A stretch of DNA of 64,000 nucleotides from Ascidiaceihabitans sp029251465 (GCF_042932805.1 NZ_CP170633.1:868001-932000); one strand, 5' to 3'; positions 44,178-52,770 are shown, counted from the stretch's first letter. Notes: generated by a model from the letters alone, not told the origin. Made by a program: numbers and translations.

Positions 44178-44653
44178 CTCTGACCCTGCCGCGCCCCCCC
44201 GTTCCGCCCTTCAGCTATGACAACGCTGTCCAAAAAGTGCGGATGGCCGAAAACGCATGGAACGGCCGTGATCCTGCCAAGGTCGCGCAGGCCTATACGC
44301 CAGACACAGCTTGGCGCAACCGGTCGCAATTTCTGCAAGGTCGCGCACAGGTCGAGGCGTTTCTGACCGAAAAGTGGGCGACAGAAAACGGCTATCGGTT
44401 GATCAAGGAAATCTGGGCCCACAGCGATAACAAGATCGCCGTGCGCTTTTGTTACGAATTTCACGACGCTTCGGGCCAATGGTTTCGCGCCCATGGCAAC
44501 GAAAATTGGGCCTTTGATGCTGACGGTTACATGGCGCAACGCCATGCCTCGATCAACGATGTGCCTATTTCAGAGGGCGAACGCAAGTTTCATTGGGATG
44601 CTCCAGGGCCACGCCCAGATGACCATCCAGGCCTGACCGCGCTCGGCCTGTAA
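44174..44653 (+). CDS. DUF1348/NTF2-like (SnoaL-fold) protein
   Basis: A 159-residue soluble protein of the NTF2-like cone fold. VRMAENAWNGRDPAKVAQAY, TPDTAWRNRSQFLQGRAQVE, FLTEKWATENGYRLIKEIWA and WFRAHGNENWAFDADGYMAQ RHASIND are the recognisable blocks of DUF1348. The cavity usually binds a small ligand or catalyses a simple reaction, but the role is unknown. Located between the transporter and cyanase genes of the operon, it may help process the imported compound. Confidence 0.85.
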   Translation: MTLTLPRPPVPPFSYDNAVQKVRMAENAWNGRDPAKVAQAYTPDTAWRNRSQFLQGRAQVEAFLTEKWATENGYRLIKEIWAHSDNKIAVRFCYEFHDASGQWFRAHGNENWAFDADGYMAQRHASINDVPISEGERKFHWDAPGPRPDDHPGLTALGL

Positions 44654-44684
44654 TAAATAACCAAGTATGAAGGATACCACACCA

Positions 44685-45137
44685 ATGACCGACATGATGA
44701 CCAAAGAAGACGTCACAGCAATGATCCTTTCGGCCAAGAAAACAGCCGGAATAACTTGGGAAGACATTGCCAATAAAATCGGGATGTCGCCGGTCTGGAC
44801 CCATTCTGCGGCCATGGGCATGAACGCTTTCCCACCTGAAAAGGCCGCCCTGATGGTTGCAACCATGGGCTTGCCCCAAGAAGCCGAAAGCGTGCTGGCG
44901 GAAAGCCCGACAAAGATTTGGGAACAGGCCGTGCCGACCGATCCCTGCATCTACCGGTTTTATGAAATCGTCGGTGTCTATGGACCGACGCTCAAGGCGC
45001 TCATCCAAGAGAAATTTGGCGACGGCATTATGTCTGCGATTGATTTCGAAATGTCAGTCACCCGCGTTGAAAACCCCAAGGGTGATCGCGTCAACGTTGA
45101 AATGTCGGGGAAATATCTCGGCTATAACAACTGGTAA
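44685..45137 (+). CDS. cynS: Cyanase (cyanate hydratase)
   Basis: Converts cyanate and bicarbonate to ammonia and carbon dioxide via carbamate. The 150-residue protein has the helical N-terminal domain (MTDMMTKEDVTAMILSAKKT) and the conserved active-site region IYRFYEIVGVYG with Arg91 and Glu94, plus GDGIMSAIDF with Ser117, equivalent to Arg96, Glu99 and Ser122 of Escherichia coli. ATG at 44685 follows AAGGA by nine bases; the ATG at 44667 lacks a ribosome site. The gene anchors the operon's role in nitrogen supply. Confidence 0.96.
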   Translation: MTDMMTKEDVTAMILSAKKTAGITWEDIANKIGMSPVWTHSAAMGMNAFPPEKAALMVATMGLPQEAESVLAESPTKIWEQAVPTDPCIYRFYEIVGVYGPTLKALIQEKFGDGIMSAIDFEMSVTRVENPKGDRVNVEMSGKYLGYNNW

Positions 45138-45140
45138 GAG

Positions 45141-45947
45141 ATGATGCAGCACGATCATCCAGGCGACAAAGCTGCAAGCCCTGTCCATGTGACAGGAAAG
45201 GCAGATGTCATCGTCAGCAGCGTTGCCCATAGCTACAACGCGAGCGACGGTGAGGTGCTGTCTGGGATTGATCTGACCATCCGGCCGGGTGAAATCGTGG
45301 CACTTATTGGACGGTCAGGGTCCGGCAAATCAACGCTACTGCATATTCTTGCAGGCTTGATCCAGCCCAGCGAAGGTTCCGTGCGTATAGGTGGCACGAG
45401 GGTCTCAAAGCCGTCGCCCCGTTGGATCATGATGTTTCAAGCCCCATCCTTGTTCCCGTGGATGACTGTCTCGCAAAACGCAGCCCTTGGCCTGCGGTAT
45501 GGCGGCCAAAAAGACGGTGTTGAGCGCCGGATTGCTGAGGTGTTGTCGTTGGTGGATTTGTCCGAATTTGCAGATCGCAACGTACAGGACCTGTCTGGCG
45601 GACAACAACAGCGTGTGGCCCTTGCACGATCGCTGGCACCAAGCCCCGAGGTGCTGCTTCTAGACGAACCATTCTCGGCGCTTGATATGTTCACCCGTCA
45701 AGCCATGCAGCAAGACGTGCGCGCCATTGCCAAGCGGCTGGGCCTGACCCTGATCCTTGTGACCCATGACGTGTCAGAGGCCGCGCTGATGGCGGACCGC
45801 GCCGTATTCCTTAAATCCGGCGCAGGGATCATCGCTGACGATACGACCGTTGATCTCGCCGACACCGACCGCGACCTTGGCATCCCCACTTTCAAGGCGG
45901 AACTGGCACGCCTCAATGCAATTTACACGACGATGCAATCGTCATGA
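45141..45947 (+). CDS. ABC transporter ATP-binding protein (system 2)
   Basis: A 268-residue ATPase of the SsuB/NrtD type: Walker A GRSGSGKST (about 54-62), Q-loop MFQAPSLFPWMTV, signature LSGGQQQRVALARSLA and Walker B VLLLDEPFSALDMFTR. It starts four bases after cyanase, and the second binding protein and permease follow, forming a second complete importer. Substrate probably similar to but not identical with that of system 1. Confidence 0.93.
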   Translation: MMQHDHPGDKAASPVHVTGKADVIVSSVAHSYNASDGEVLSGIDLTIRPGEIVALIGRSGSGKSTLLHILAGLIQPSEGSVRIGGTRVSKPSPRWIMMFQAPSLFPWMTVSQNAALGLRYGGQKDGVERRIAEVLSLVDLSEFADRNVQDLSGGQQQRVALARSLAPSPEVLLLDEPFSALDMFTRQAMQQDVRAIAKRLGLTLILVTHDVSEAALMADRAVFLKSGAGIIADDTTVDLADTDRDLGIPTFKAELARLNAIYTTMQSS

Positions 45948-45969
45948 CAACTAAAAGGAAAATGACCCC

Positions 45970-47232
45970 ATGGACGACTCCCCGAACGAAAACCACGTTG
46001 ACCTTCACGCTGCATGCTGTGGCCATGACGGCGTGGATCAAGACAAACGCCAGACGCTAGATTTGCTTGCCTCGGGTGGCTTAGCCGCCATGTTGGCAGG
46101 CCTCGCAGGCAGCTTGCCGTCCATGGCTCAGGCGCAAGACGATGACGTTGTGCGCATTGGTTATTTGCCGATCACAGACGCGACCCCATTACTTGTGGCC
46201 CACGCCAAAGGGTTCTTTGCTGATGAGGGTCTTGAAGCCGAAAGACCAACATTGATCCGTGGCTGGGCCCCCCTGATTGAAGGGTTCACATCTAACAAAT
46301 TCAATCTTGTCCACTTCCTTAAGCCGATCCCAGTCTGGATGCGTTATAACAACGAATTTCCTGTGAAAATTATGGCTTGGGCACACACCAATGGCTCTGC
46401 GCTTGTGGTGGGCGGCCATACCGAGATCACCGATTTCGCGGGTTTGGGTGGCAAGCAAGTTGCTGTGCCCTTCTGGTATTCAATGCATAATATCGTGCTG
46501 CAATATGCTTTACGCGCGGCGGGCATCAAAGCCGTGATCAAGTCCGCAGATGAGCCGCTGGCCCCTGACGAATGTAACCTGCAAGTCCTACCACCGCCTG
46601 ACATGCCGCCTGCTTTGGCAGCCCGCAAAGTCGATGCCTATATTGTGGCCGAACCGTTCAACGCCTTGGGCGAGCTGCGCGCCGGTGCACGGATGCTGCG
46701 CTTTACAGGTGATATCTGGAAAAACCATCCCTGTTGTGTGGTTTGCATGAACGAAGAAACGACAAACGCCAAACCGGAATGGACCCAAAAGGTCATGAAC
46801 GCGGTTGTGCGCGGCGCGATCTATGCAAGCCAGAACAAGGAAGAAGTGGCGCAGCTATTGTCCAGAGACGGTGAAGGGTATTTGCCGGCACCGGCCCCCG
46901 TCGTTACCCGCGCCATGACGCTATATGAGGACAACGCCGAGTACATTGAAAGCGGCGCGATCAAGAACCAGGCTGAGTTCCAGAACGGCCGTATCGACTT
47001 TCAGCCTTGGCCATATCCTTCGGCGACGAAACTGATCGTCGAGGCGATGTCAGAAACCGTCGTCAGCGGTGATACAACATTCCTTACTGATCTCGACGCC
47101 GATTTTGTGACCCAGGATCTGGTAAACTACGACTTCGTCAAGACAGCGCTTGAGGCCAATCCTGAGTGGCTCGACGACCCATCGGTAAACCCCGGCGACC
47201 CTTATGTGCGCGAGGAAATCCTCAAGCTATGA
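45970..47232 (+). CDS. ABC transporter substrate-binding protein, NrtA/SsuA-like (system 2)
   Basis: A 420-residue receptor. As in system 1, an N-terminal leader with cysteines (HAACCGHDG, Cys16-Cys17) comes before a Tat-like signal (DKRQTLDLLASGGLAAMLAG, Lys-Arg in place of Arg-Arg; cleavage near AQA at about 55). The fold blocks are VVRIGYLPITDATPLLVAHA, AVPFWYSMHNIVLQYALRAAG (in parts), PPPDMPPALAARKVDAYIVA and IWKNHPCCVVCMNE, with the same HPCC pair. The paired peculiarity suggests both receptors recognise related ligands. Confidence 0.88.
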   Translation: MDDSPNENHVDLHAACCGHDGVDQDKRQTLDLLASGGLAAMLAGLAGSLPSMAQAQDDDVVRIGYLPITDATPLLVAHAKGFFADEGLEAERPTLIRGWAPLIEGFTSNKFNLVHFLKPIPVWMRYNNEFPVKIMAWAHTNGSALVVGGHTEITDFAGLGGKQVAVPFWYSMHNIVLQYALRAAGIKAVIKSADEPLAPDECNLQVLPPPDMPPALAARKVDAYIVAEPFNALGELRAGARMLRFTGDIWKNHPCCVVCMNEETTNAKPEWTQKVMNAVVRGAIYASQNKEEVAQLLSRDGEGYLPAPAPVVTRAMTLYEDNAEYIESGAIKNQAEFQNGRIDFQPWPYPSATKLIVEAMSETVVSGDTTFLTDLDADFVTQDLVNYDFVKTALEANPEWLDDPSVNPGDPYVREEILKL

Positions 47233-48041
47233 GCGTGATAACAGACATCCCAAAACTGCGCAGCTTGCCCGCATTGGGCAAGTATCGCGGGCTGATGAAT
47301 GCCTTCATCGGCATGGGCGGGCTGTTGGTGATTTGGTGGCTTGGCGGACGCGCGGTGGCCGATGATCCGAACATGTATGCCTTTGCCGACTTCGCACCAG
47401 CACCCACAATGGCGCGGCTTTGGGTGATGATCACATCCGGTGAGGTACTGGATATGGCGGGCCCGTCGCTTTACCGCGTTGGTCTAGGGATGTTGATTGC
47501 TGTCGTGGTGGGCGTGCCTTTGGGCATTCTGATCGGGCGGGTCGCACAACTGCGCGAAATCACCAATATCCCGTTCCAGTTCCTGCGGATGATTTCGCCG
47601 CTGTCTTGGATGCCGATTGCCGTCATGGGCTTTGACACGTGGGACGCGGCGATTGTCTTTTTGATCACCGTTGCTGCGATCTGGCCGATTGTCTTTGCCA
47701 CCGCTGCAGGGGTGCGCCGCATTGATCCCGCTTGGATAAAGGTGGCTCGCAACCTTGGCGCAAACCCGTGGCACATGCTGACCACTGTGATCCTGCCCGC
47801 TGTTGCGACCGACATTTTCACCGGTATCCGGCTGGCCCTTGGGGTCGCATGGGTGGTGCTGGTGCCTGCTGAATACTTAGGCGTCACATCGGGCCTTGGC
47901 TACGCCATCAACGATGCCCGTGACACCCTTGAATACGACCGATTATCAGCCACCGTCGTGGTGATTGGCGTCATCGGTTTTGCTCTCGACACGCTGTGCC
48001 AGAAGGCCATTGGCCGCCTGAATTGGACCCGCAGCGCTTAA
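47229..48041 (+). CDS. ABC transporter permease (system 2)
   Basis: A 270-residue SsuC/NrtB-type permease with about six helices. ATG at 47229 overlaps the preceding stop (ATGA); a longer frame inside the binding-protein gene is rejected. The EAA-loop segment is WIKVARNLGANPWHMLTTVI LPAVATDIFTGI in parts, followed by GVAWVVLVPAEYLGVTSGLG. It completes importer 2. Confidence 0.92.
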   Translation: MSVITDIPKLRSLPALGKYRGLMNAFIGMGGLLVIWWLGGRAVADDPNMYAFADFAPAPTMARLWVMITSGEVLDMAGPSLYRVGLGMLIAVVVGVPLGILIGRVAQLREITNIPFQFLRMISPLSWMPIAVMGFDTWDAAIVFLITVAAIWPIVFATAAGVRRIDPAWIKVARNLGANPWHMLTTVILPAVATDIFTGIRLALGVAWVVLVPAEYLGVTSGLGYAINDARDTLEYDRLSATVVVIGVIGFALDTLCQKAIGRLNWTRSA

Positions 48042-48064
48042 CTTTAACCAACCGGAGGAAACAC

Positions 48065-48607
48065 ATGTCCGAACCCGTTACAGCACTTACCGGCTGCCTT
48101 GCCCCCATCGACAAAACAGGGCTTGAGACCTTGATCGAAAATGGCAAAGCCAACCCTGAAGTCATCAAGACCCTGAAATGCAAAACCGTAGCAGAGGGCA
48201 AGTTCCGTCATGCGAACTACATTCGCAATCTGGAACCCTACATCGTGGACGAACCACCCGGATTGCTCGGCGATGACACAGCACCCAACCCGTCAGAAGC
48301 ATCTCTTGCCGCTCTGGGTTCCTGCGTTGCCGTCGGCCTGCATGCCAACGCGGTGCATCGCGGCATGACCGTGAATAAGCTGGAACTGGAACTGGAAGGC
48401 GATCTGAACATCACCGCCGTTTGGGGGACTGGTGATCTGAACGTGGCTAAGCCTATCGGCTTCACGGATGTGCGCATCAAAGTCGATATGGAATGCGAAA
48501 ACACACCCAAATCAGTGGTGGATGAACTGGTGGCACATGTCATCCAATATTCGCCTGTTTTCAACACCTTTTCACGTCCCGTGAACATGGTCGCTGAGAC
48601 CATCTGA
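48065..48607 (+). CDS. OsmC-like protein with a single redox cysteine
   Basis: A 180-residue OsmC/Ohr-fold protein. The peroxidatic cysteine is in AALGSCVAVGLHANAVHRG (Cys87). The second cysteine of canonical OsmC/Ohr, expected in a CPVS-type motif, is absent (HVIQYSPVFNTFSRP). This form may reduce peroxides with an external thiol or bind the cargo covalently. GGAGG precedes the ATG at 48065. It is in the middle of the sigma-54-type operon and probably deals with a reactive sulfur or peroxide intermediate. Confidence 0.85.
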   Translation: MSEPVTALTGCLAPIDKTGLETLIENGKANPEVIKTLKCKTVAEGKFRHANYIRNLEPYIVDEPPGLLGDDTAPNPSEASLAALGSCVAVGLHANAVHRGMTVNKLELELEGDLNITAVWGTGDLNVAKPIGFTDVRIKVDMECENTPKSVVDELVAHVIQYSPVFNTFSRPVNMVAETI

Positions 48608-48631
48608 CCATCCAAATCAAAGGAGACCGCA

Positions 48632-49732
48632 ATGACATTACAGGAAAAAATAGCTGAACCATCGGCCATGCAAACCCGCGTTGATGCGGTCGCCGCCTCG
48701 CAGTTGAAGCCTATCGTGCGCGAAATCGACGAAGGGCTTTACCCCGAAGACATCCTGCGTGCCTTCGGGACTGCGGGGGCTTACGGCAGTCATGTGGCTG
48801 CTGACATGGACATGGGCCAAACGATCCAAGCCATTGCACGCGGCGGCGAGGAATGTATCTCAACCGCGTTCTGCATGTGGTGCCAAAACGCACTGGCGTG
48901 GTACATCGCGTCGTCTAACAACGCTGGCCTGAAGACTACTCTATTACCAGACGTCGCGGCGGGCAAAGCCCTTGGCGGTACGGGCTTATCCAACCCGATG
49001 AAGACCTTCTTTGGCATTGAAAAGATGCGACTCAAGGGCGCGCGCACCGAATATGGCTATACCGTTCGGGGATCATTGCCTTGGGTTTCGAATGTCGGCG
49101 AAGACGGCTATTTCGGCATTGTCTTTAGCGTCGAAGACGAAGGTAGCGTCAAGCATGTCATGGCTGTCGCCCGTGGCGATCAGACGGGCGTGAAAACCGT
49201 TCTGGACCACGACTTTATGAGCATGGCGGGCACTGCCACCCGTTCGGTTCAATTCCGCGATGCGTTGATTGAGGACGCCTTTGTTCTGGCCGACCCGATC
49301 GACGGATACCTACAGAAAATTCGCCCCGGTTTTGTGCTGATGCAGACCGGCATGGCGCTGGGGATGATCCGCAGTTCGATAAAATTGATGGAACAGGTGC
49401 GTGGTCAATTGGGCCATGTAAATAAATATCTCGAAAAGCAGCCCGAGGATTTTCAAGTCCTGCTTGGCGCGTTGGAAGCCGAGATTATGGATCTGGCTCA
49501 AACCCCTTACGACACCTCAATTGCCTATTTTCGCCGTGTTGTGGAAGCGCGTCTGCGCGGCGGTGAAGCCTCAACAGAGGCCGCGCACTTTGCCATGCTG
49601 CATTGTGGCGCGCGCGGATTCGTTAGCAAAGGCGCCGCACAAAGGCGCCTGCGCGAAAGCTATTTTATCGCAGTGGTGACACCCGCTACCAAACAACTTC
49701 GCAAAATGCTGGCCGAACTTCCGGCGGCTTAA
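48632..49732 (+). CDS. Acyl-CoA-dehydrogenase-fold flavoprotein
   Basis: A 366-residue protein with the acyl-CoA dehydrogenase/flavin monooxygenase fold: helical N-domain with ECISTAFCMWCQNALAWYIA, middle beta domain with GGTGLSNPMKTFFGIEKMRL and GSLPWVSNVGEDGYFGIVFS, and a helical C-domain with AHFAMLHCGARGFVSKGAAQRRLRE in parts. It lacks the usual close match to chain-specific dehydrogenases and fits better with the DszC/SfnB-like group that oxygenates sulfur or nitrogen compounds. That role is inference. Next gene is a rhodanese. Confidence 0.8.
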   Translation: MTLQEKIAEPSAMQTRVDAVAASQLKPIVREIDEGLYPEDILRAFGTAGAYGSHVAADMDMGQTIQAIARGGEECISTAFCMWCQNALAWYIASSNNAGLKTTLLPDVAAGKALGGTGLSNPMKTFFGIEKMRLKGARTEYGYTVRGSLPWVSNVGEDGYFGIVFSVEDEGSVKHVMAVARGDQTGVKTVLDHDFMSMAGTATRSVQFRDALIEDAFVLADPIDGYLQKIRPGFVLMQTGMALGMIRSSIKLMEQVRGQLGHVNKYLEKQPEDFQVLLGALEAEIMDLAQTPYDTSIAYFRRVVEARLRGGEASTEAAHFAMLHCGARGFVSKGAAQRRLRESYFIAVVTPATKQLRKMLAELPAA

Positions 49733-49748
49733 ATCAAAAGGAAATACA

Positions 49749-50600
49749 ATGTCTTCTATCTTAATTTCCCCAGCCGAACTTGCAGCCATGCCTGAAGATG
49801 ACATCGTTATCATCGACACGCGTGCACCCGAAAGCTTTGCTGTGGGGCACATCTCAGGTGCGGTCAACCTGCACGACATCTTTACCTATCTGGCCACCTC
49901 AACCGCTGAAGGCATGGCCGAACTGACCCAGAAATTCGCCGATGCTTTTGGGGCTGCGGGCCTAGATGGAACCAAAACGGCTGTGATCTACGAACAGTCG
50001 ATGAACACGGGTTTCGGCCAATCGTGCCGTGGGTATTTCCTGCTTAGCTACTTGGGTTATCCAAATATCAAAGTCCTGCATGGTGGCTTTGCCGCTTGGG
50101 AATCTGCAGACATGCCGGTGGCAACCGATGCCGTTTCACCCGCGCCCGCGACCTTTACAATTGATCCTTCCGCTGCAGCGCTGATGTTGGACTTAGACGA
50201 CATGAAAGCGGCCCTAGATGATGCCGAGTTGACACTCTTGGATGTGCGCGACGTCGATGAATGGATAGCCACCAGTTCCTCGCCCTATGGCCCAGATTTT
50301 TGTCCGCGCAAAGGCCGTATCCCCGGCGCAAAATGGTTGGAATGGTACCGGATGATGAAGCCAACAGCAGGCGGTGCGATGATGAAATCCGCAGATGAGG
50401 TTATGGCGGAATGTGCCAGTGTCGGCATCACGACCGACACGCCTGTCTATATCTATTGCTTCAAAGGGGCGCGGGCGTCGAACACCTTTCTTGCCCTCAA
50501 GGAAGCGGGTGTCAAAGACGTGCGTATCTACTTTGGATCATGGAATGAATGGTCACGCGACATGAGCCTGCCGATCGAAGAGGGCCGCCCGTTTGCCTGA
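49749..50600 (+). CDS. Tandem-domain thiosulfate sulfurtransferase (rhodanese)
   Basis: A 283-residue protein with two rhodanese domains. The N-terminal one (about 1-125) begins PAELAAMPEDDIVIIDTRAP and lacks a catalytic cysteine (IYEQSMNTGFGQS); the C-terminal one (about 140-280) has LTLLDVRDVDEW and the active-site loop YCFKGARASNT with Cys237. It would transfer sulfane sulfur, for example to cyanide to make thiocyanate, or take it from an organic sulfur intermediate. Its presence with cyanase links S and CN chemistry in this operon. Overlaps the next gene by eight bases. Confidence 0.9.
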   Translation: MSSILISPAELAAMPEDDIVIIDTRAPESFAVGHISGAVNLHDIFTYLATSTAEGMAELTQKFADAFGAAGLDGTKTAVIYEQSMNTGFGQSCRGYFLLSYLGYPNIKVLHGGFAAWESADMPVATDAVSPAPATFTIDPSAAALMLDLDDMKAALDDAELTLLDVRDVDEWIATSSSPYGPDFCPRKGRIPGAKWLEWYRMMKPTAGGAMMKSADEVMAECASVGITTDTPVYIYCFKGARASNTFLALKEAGVKDVRIYFGSWNEWSRDMSLPIEEGRPFA

Positions 50601-51207
50601 TAAGATTACGATTGACTACTACTTCGCGCCAATGTCGGGCTATGCCTATCTTGGGCATGCCCGCCTTTTGAACATTGCAGCGCAGGCTGGCGCACAAGTC
50701 GTCTATCATCCGCTTGATATGGCCAAGGTGTTTGAAGCGGCGGGGTCGTTCCCGCCCGCGAAATATCCAGCAGTGCGCCAACATCAACGCAAAGCTGACA
50801 TGATGCGTTGGGCGAAAAAACTGTCATTGCCGATCAATCCTACCCCAAAATTCTGGCCTACGCCGATGCCCTTGGCCTGTCAGGTGATTGTCGCAGCGAA
50901 ACACCTGGGACTTGATCAGGGCGCTGTCACACAGGCCATCCTTTCGGCCGTTTGGACGCATGACTTAAACATCTCAGATGCTGCGGAGATTGCCACCGCA
51001 CTCAGGCGGCAGGGCATTGCACCTGATCCAATTCTTGCGGCGGCCCTTAGGCCAGATATCATCACCGAGGCCACCTCCGAAACGCGAGATGCAATCGTAT
51101 TAGGGGTTTTCGGATCACCGACTTATGTCACAGGTGAAGACTGGTTTTTCGGACAAGACAGATTGGAGTTCTTGGAATACCGATTGGGTGTTGCAGGCTT
51201 GATCTGA
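50593..51207 (+). CDS. DsbA-family/GST-kappa-like protein (HCCA isomerase type)
   Basis: A 204-residue thioredoxin-fold protein with helical insertion. ITIDYYFAPMSGYAYLGHAR LLN is the first strand plus the Ser position used for glutathione binding in 2-hydroxychromene-2-carboxylate isomerases and kappa-class transferases; VFGSPTYVTGEDWFFGQDRL is the cis-proline and C-terminal signature. It has no CXXC, so it is not a disulfide oxidase. The start is TTG at 50593, overlapping the rhodanese stop, because the next ATG would delete the first strand. Last gene of the operon. Confidence 0.85.
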   Translation: MPDKITIDYYFAPMSGYAYLGHARLLNIAAQAGAQVVYHPLDMAKVFEAAGSFPPAKYPAVRQHQRKADMMRWAKKLSLPINPTPKFWPTPMPLACQVIVAAKHLGLDQGAVTQAILSAVWTHDLNISDAAEIATALRRQGIAPDPILAAALRPDIITEATSETRDAIVLGVFGSPTYVTGEDWFFGQDRLEFLEYRLGVAGLI

Positions 51208-51216
51208 ACCTCAGCC

Positions 51217-51233
51217 AAACAGCACGGCTGTTT
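51217..51233 (+). terminator. Possible terminator of the 12-gene operon
   Basis: AAACAGC pairs with GCTGTTT around a three-base loop, ten bases beyond the last stop. Only a short T run follows, so this is a moderate call. Confidence 0.45.
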
Positions 51234-51861
51234 ATCGCTTCAATTAGGGTACAAACCGTCCAGAATTTTAAGTGTCCGAAACCAATTTTCGGGAACCGAA
51301 CCTTGAAGCGTCACTTGCGCACGGTGGCAAGGTCTGCGCCTCGATTGTTGATGCGGACTGCAGCAAAAGAGCGGATTGGATGCTGCCCATCTGATCACAT
51401 CTGAACGTCCGCTCTGGAACAATTCGCCGCATCGCCGAGATCGTTGTGCTGCGAGTGCGAGCAAATGCTGCGTGAGCAATAGCTGCATCTGCAAAAGGCA
51501 GCTTTGTCCGCAAAGCAGTCATCGGTGCTGTCAAATCGCTGCGCACCTGCTCGAATGTCCGCTTCGGGGAAGCCGCGTCGCAGCGTTGAGAGCTTGCATG
51601 AACGGCATCTGTGGGCCGTCCGCGTAACTTTGCAAAACTCACTTTCTGCTCATAGCAGACATCGGTGGTTGGCCTGTGTCTGTCACTTCGGGCTGAGCGT
51701 TACCATTGACCATGTCTAACAATTGCAAATGGCATTCCGCACGAGCAACGTAGGTATCTGTCATTTAGAAAAACCCGTGTCGCGTTATCCGTACCACTAA
51801 CAATTTTAATAAAAAATGTTGGTTAATGATGTTCCCTGCGGTGACAGTTCGGGCGCAAAAC
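51234..51861. other. Long intergenic stretch with repeated TGTCCGC-type words, no gene recognised
   Basis: About 628 bases. Open frames on both strands show no family pattern. Several short hairpins share GTCCGC words (near 51409, 51507, 51560 and 51619), among them GCTTTGTCCGCAAAGC and GCTTCGGGGAAGC, resembling scattered intergenic repeats seen in this group of bacteria. The last 80 bases are AT-rich and include CCGTACCACT, also found at the end of tRNA-Leu. Confidence 0.5.
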
Positions 51862-52770
51862 CTAGGTGGTTTTCACCTTCCGTTCGCGCACCGCGATGAA
51901 TAGGCCCGAGCTAAAGATCACCGCAGCGCCGATCCATGTGAAAATGTCTGGCACTTCGGCAAAGAACCACGCGCCGATCAGGGCGGTCCAAATCAGTTTG
52001 AGAAAATCAAATGGCATCAAGGCTGTGGGGTCGGTTTCCTTTAACGCTTGGCTTAGGGACATCTGTGCGATTGTGCCGAAAAGGCCGATCATCACCAGCC
52101 ATCCAAGGGTATTTGTCCCGAATGGTTGCCAAACCCAAAGTGCTGGAATCACTGAAAAAACCCCCAAAAATATGCCCATGTAGGCCACAATTGTCAGGCT
52201 GGATTCCGTGCGCGACATGATCTTGATCAGGACCATCGCGACGGCCCAAAGGGCGGCCGCCCCGGTAACCAACAACGCACCTGTATCTATCGCCACAATG
52301 CCCGGTCGCAGGATGATCAGCATGCCCAGAAAACCGAAAATAATCGCCAGCCAACGGTAGATGCGAAAACGTTCGCCAAGCACCAGAACCGCCAAAATCG
52401 CCATAAAAATCGGGGCGGTGAAACTGAGGGCCGTGACCTTGGCCAAGGGCGACATCGATAGGGCGGTGAAAAACATCAGCATCGCGCCGATGTTAACCAC
52501 GCCGCGCAAGGCGTGCAGCCCGATGTTTTGGGTTCGCAGCACCGCAAATCGCGAGCGCACCAGCAGCGGCAGTAAAAATGCCAGCCCGAAAATGTTGCGA
52601 AAAAAGGCGATCTGAAAGGGTGGTAGCGCGTCCGACACAAACCGCACCAGCGCGTGCATGATCGCAAATGCGACCGTCGATAGACACATCAGAAAAATGC
52701 CGCGTGCTGCTGGTGTTTGGCGGTGCCAAAGCGCGCGGAACCGCCCCAAACCTGTGGTCAACGTTGTCAT
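51862..52770 (-). CDS. EamA/DMT family transporter
   Basis: A 302-residue protein with ten predicted helices in two EamA repeats (ALVRFVSDALPPFQIAFFRN, FFTALSMSPLAKVTALSFTA PIFMA; GLFGTIAQMSLSQALKETDP, FDFLKLIWTALIGAWFFAEV). This resembles RhaT/S-adenosylmethionine-type exporters of the riboflavin/SAM group, but the substrate is open. It stands alone on the minus strand, with a short intergenic space on each side. Confidence 0.85.
   Translation of the reverse strand: MTTLTTGLGRFRALWHRQTPAARGIFLMCLSTVAFAIMHALVRFVSDALPPFQIAFFRNIFGLAFLLPLLVRSRFAVLRTQNIGLHALRGVVNIGAMLMFFTALSMSPLAKVTALSFTAPIFMAILAVLVLGERFRIYRWLAIIFGFLGMLIILRPGIVAIDTGALLVTGAAALWAVAMVLIKIMSRTESSLTIVAYMGIFLGVFSVIPALWVWQPFGTNTLGWLVMIGLFGTIAQMSLSQALKETDPTALMPFDFLKLIWTALIGAWFFAEVPDIFTWIGAAVIFSSGLFIAVRERKVKTT

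Noticed and set aside
51268..51642. Open frame of 124 codons on the minus strand in the large gap
   Set aside because: Codons are set by GC-rich dyad repeats; no ribosome site or homology pattern.
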